From positions 1-8,108 of the forward strand of contig JAKAMH010000028.1 of assembly GCA_021813005.1 (NCBI GenBank): 8,108 nucleotides of DNA. Direction: 5' to 3'. Below the pieces are notes generated by a model, which saw only the letters and a program-made list of their open reading frames with translations, did not search any database and was not told where the DNA came from. The stretch is from a bacterium. GTDB lineage: Bacteria > Patescibacteriota > Microgenomatia > Levybacterales > UBA12049. Each line of letters starts with the position of its first letter. Positions within the stretch are counted from its first letter, which is position 1. Positions 7,340 through 8,108 of this stretch are shown in pieces. Made by a program: the position numbers and the translations under genes.

Positions 7340-8108
7340 AAGTACGGGTAAGGTATGTATTCCCTGTTATTGTACCAAGTTTTATGAGAAGATGTGCTTT
7401 TGATTTCAGCATGAGACGAACCGTTTTGTACTGCCAGGACGGCATATGTTTTTTGTAAAAATACAAAATACCCTGATAAATACTGACGATGGCATATGAC
7501 CTGTTACTGCTCCCCTCTCCCATATGCTTAATGCTAACTTCGGGATAAAAATAGATGTCTTGCCCTGACTTCCTTACCCGGTAGCACAGTTCCATGTCCT
7601 CCATATACATAAAAATATTCTCGTCAAAGCCGGAGAATTCTTCAAACAACTTTTTCGCCACCAGCATGGCCGCCCCGCTTACCCAGTCCACCTGTACCTC
7701 AAGATTGGGACTGTAGCGGAGAAGACCGAGACGCTCGGCGCCAACGAGCAGAAGGAAGACGTTTAAAATTTTATAATATGATCCGGCCGACCTTTGCGGG
7801 GTCCCATCTTTGTTAAAAAGCTTGGCGCCCAATATTCCGGCATTTTGCGTCTTCTCCAAAAACGCCAGCATCCCCAAAATCCCTTTGTCTTCGACTACCG
7901 TGTCGGAGTTGAGAAACATAAGATACTTCCCTGTCGCAAACCTGGCCGCCTCATTGTTCCCCTTGCCAAACCCCAAATTCTCATCGCTTTCGTGAATTTG
8001 TATATATGGCTCGTCCTTGTATAACTTCCGGAAAGTTTTCACTGAATTGTCTCTCGAGTTATTATCAAAAATAATGATTTCAAATTCCAATGACGCGAAT
8101 TCCTCCCG
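7314..8108 (-). CDS. Family 2 glycosyltransferase, WbbL/rhamnosyltransferase-like (5' end outside window)
   Basis: This is a cytoplasmic GT-A fold glycosyltransferase that would transfer a sugar from a nucleotide donor to a growing glycan. The reading frame is open to the right edge, giving 264 visible residues. The N-terminal strand with the usual VNYN-type motif is missing, so roughly 30 residues lie outside the window. In visible numbering, the nucleotide-binding part includes FDNNSRDNS (14-22) and NLGFGKGNN (44-52). The metal-binding DXD-like motif is FLNSDT (65-70). The acceptor/catalytic region carries VSGAAMLV (143-150) and the family signature YMEDMELCYR (168-177), followed by IKHMGEGSS (193-201). 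The C-terminal tail with FYKKH (217-221) is typical of WbbL-type enzymes. A TTG at 8088-8090 is an in-frame Leu codon inside the domain, not a start. The gene ends in TGA and its last 26 nt overlap the next gene. The GT2 family call is secure; the sugar specificity is unknown. Confidence 0.9.
   Translation of the reverse strand, partial: REEFASLEFEIIIFDNNSRDNSVKTFRKLYKDEPYIQIHESDENLGFGKGNNEAARFATGKYLMFLNSDTVVEDKGILGMLAFLEKTQNAGILGAKLFNKDGTPQRSAGSYYKILNVFLLLVGAERLGLLRYSPNLEVQVDWVSGAAMLVAKKLFEEFSGFDENIFMYMEDMELCYRVRKSGQDIYFYPEVSIKHMGEGSSNRSYAIVSIYQGILYFYKKHMPSWQYKTVRLMLKSKAHLLIKLGTITGNTYLTRTYEKALAVC

Noticed and set aside
8088..8090. TTG as start of the right-edge GT2 gene
   Set aside because: The frame stays open to the edge, and the residues before and after belong to the middle of the GT2 nucleotide-binding fold; the true start is outside the window.
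652..8108. Recoded TGA (genetic code 25)
   Set aside because: Four of five visible genes end at TGA exactly where the next gene starts, and no gene needs TGA read as an amino acid.
1..8108. CRISPR arrays, tRNA or rRNA genes, transposase genes
   Set aside because: No regularly spaced repeats, no RNA gene signatures and no transposase-like frames were seen; coding sequence fills the whole window.

Overview
The window is densely packed with glycosyltransferase genes, all on the minus strand, with no intergenic space. It reads as an internal stretch of a cell-surface polysaccharide or glycoconjugate locus, cut at both edges. In order of transcription (right to left) it holds: a family 2 glycosyltransferase whose start lies beyond the right edge; a 1030-residue membrane protein joining an O-antigen ligase/polymerase-like half to a GT-C glycosyltransferase-like half; a 512-residue GT39-like (PMT_2-type) membrane glycosyltransferase; a 395-residue GT4 glycosyltransferase; a second GT2 enzyme of about 299 residues starting at GTG; and the first 218 residues of a second GT4 enzyme running off the left edge.

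The five gene junctions all overlap, by 26, 11, 4, 17 and 4 nt. No promoter or terminator is visible, so transcription very likely begins upstream of base 8108. Two of the overlapping starts are GTG codons with strong Shine-Dalgarno sequences. The three ATG starts have no clear ribosome binding site and probably depend on translation of the preceding gene.

Functionally, the four soluble GT-A/GT-B type enzymes (two GT2, two GT4) would build a glycan from nucleotide sugars on the cytoplasmic side. The two polytopic proteins would act at the outer face using lipid-linked donors: polymerising or transferring the glycan and adding branch sugars. Donor and acceptor sugars cannot be read from the sequence.

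The organism is bacterial and uses TGA as a stop (four of the five visible stops), which argues against the recoded Gracilibacteria/Absconditibacteria. The style of the ligase N-terminus, the compact overlapping genes and a short 'SASLRAG'-encoding repeat inserted in frame in a membrane protein gene suggest an uncultivated lineage such as Patescibacteria/CPR (Microgenomates-like). This assignment is inferred from recollection of similar proteins and is not proven here.

The most unusual items are the ligase/GT-C fusion, the replacement by Asp of the His expected in the ligase motif, and the small repeat carried inside the GT39-like gene.
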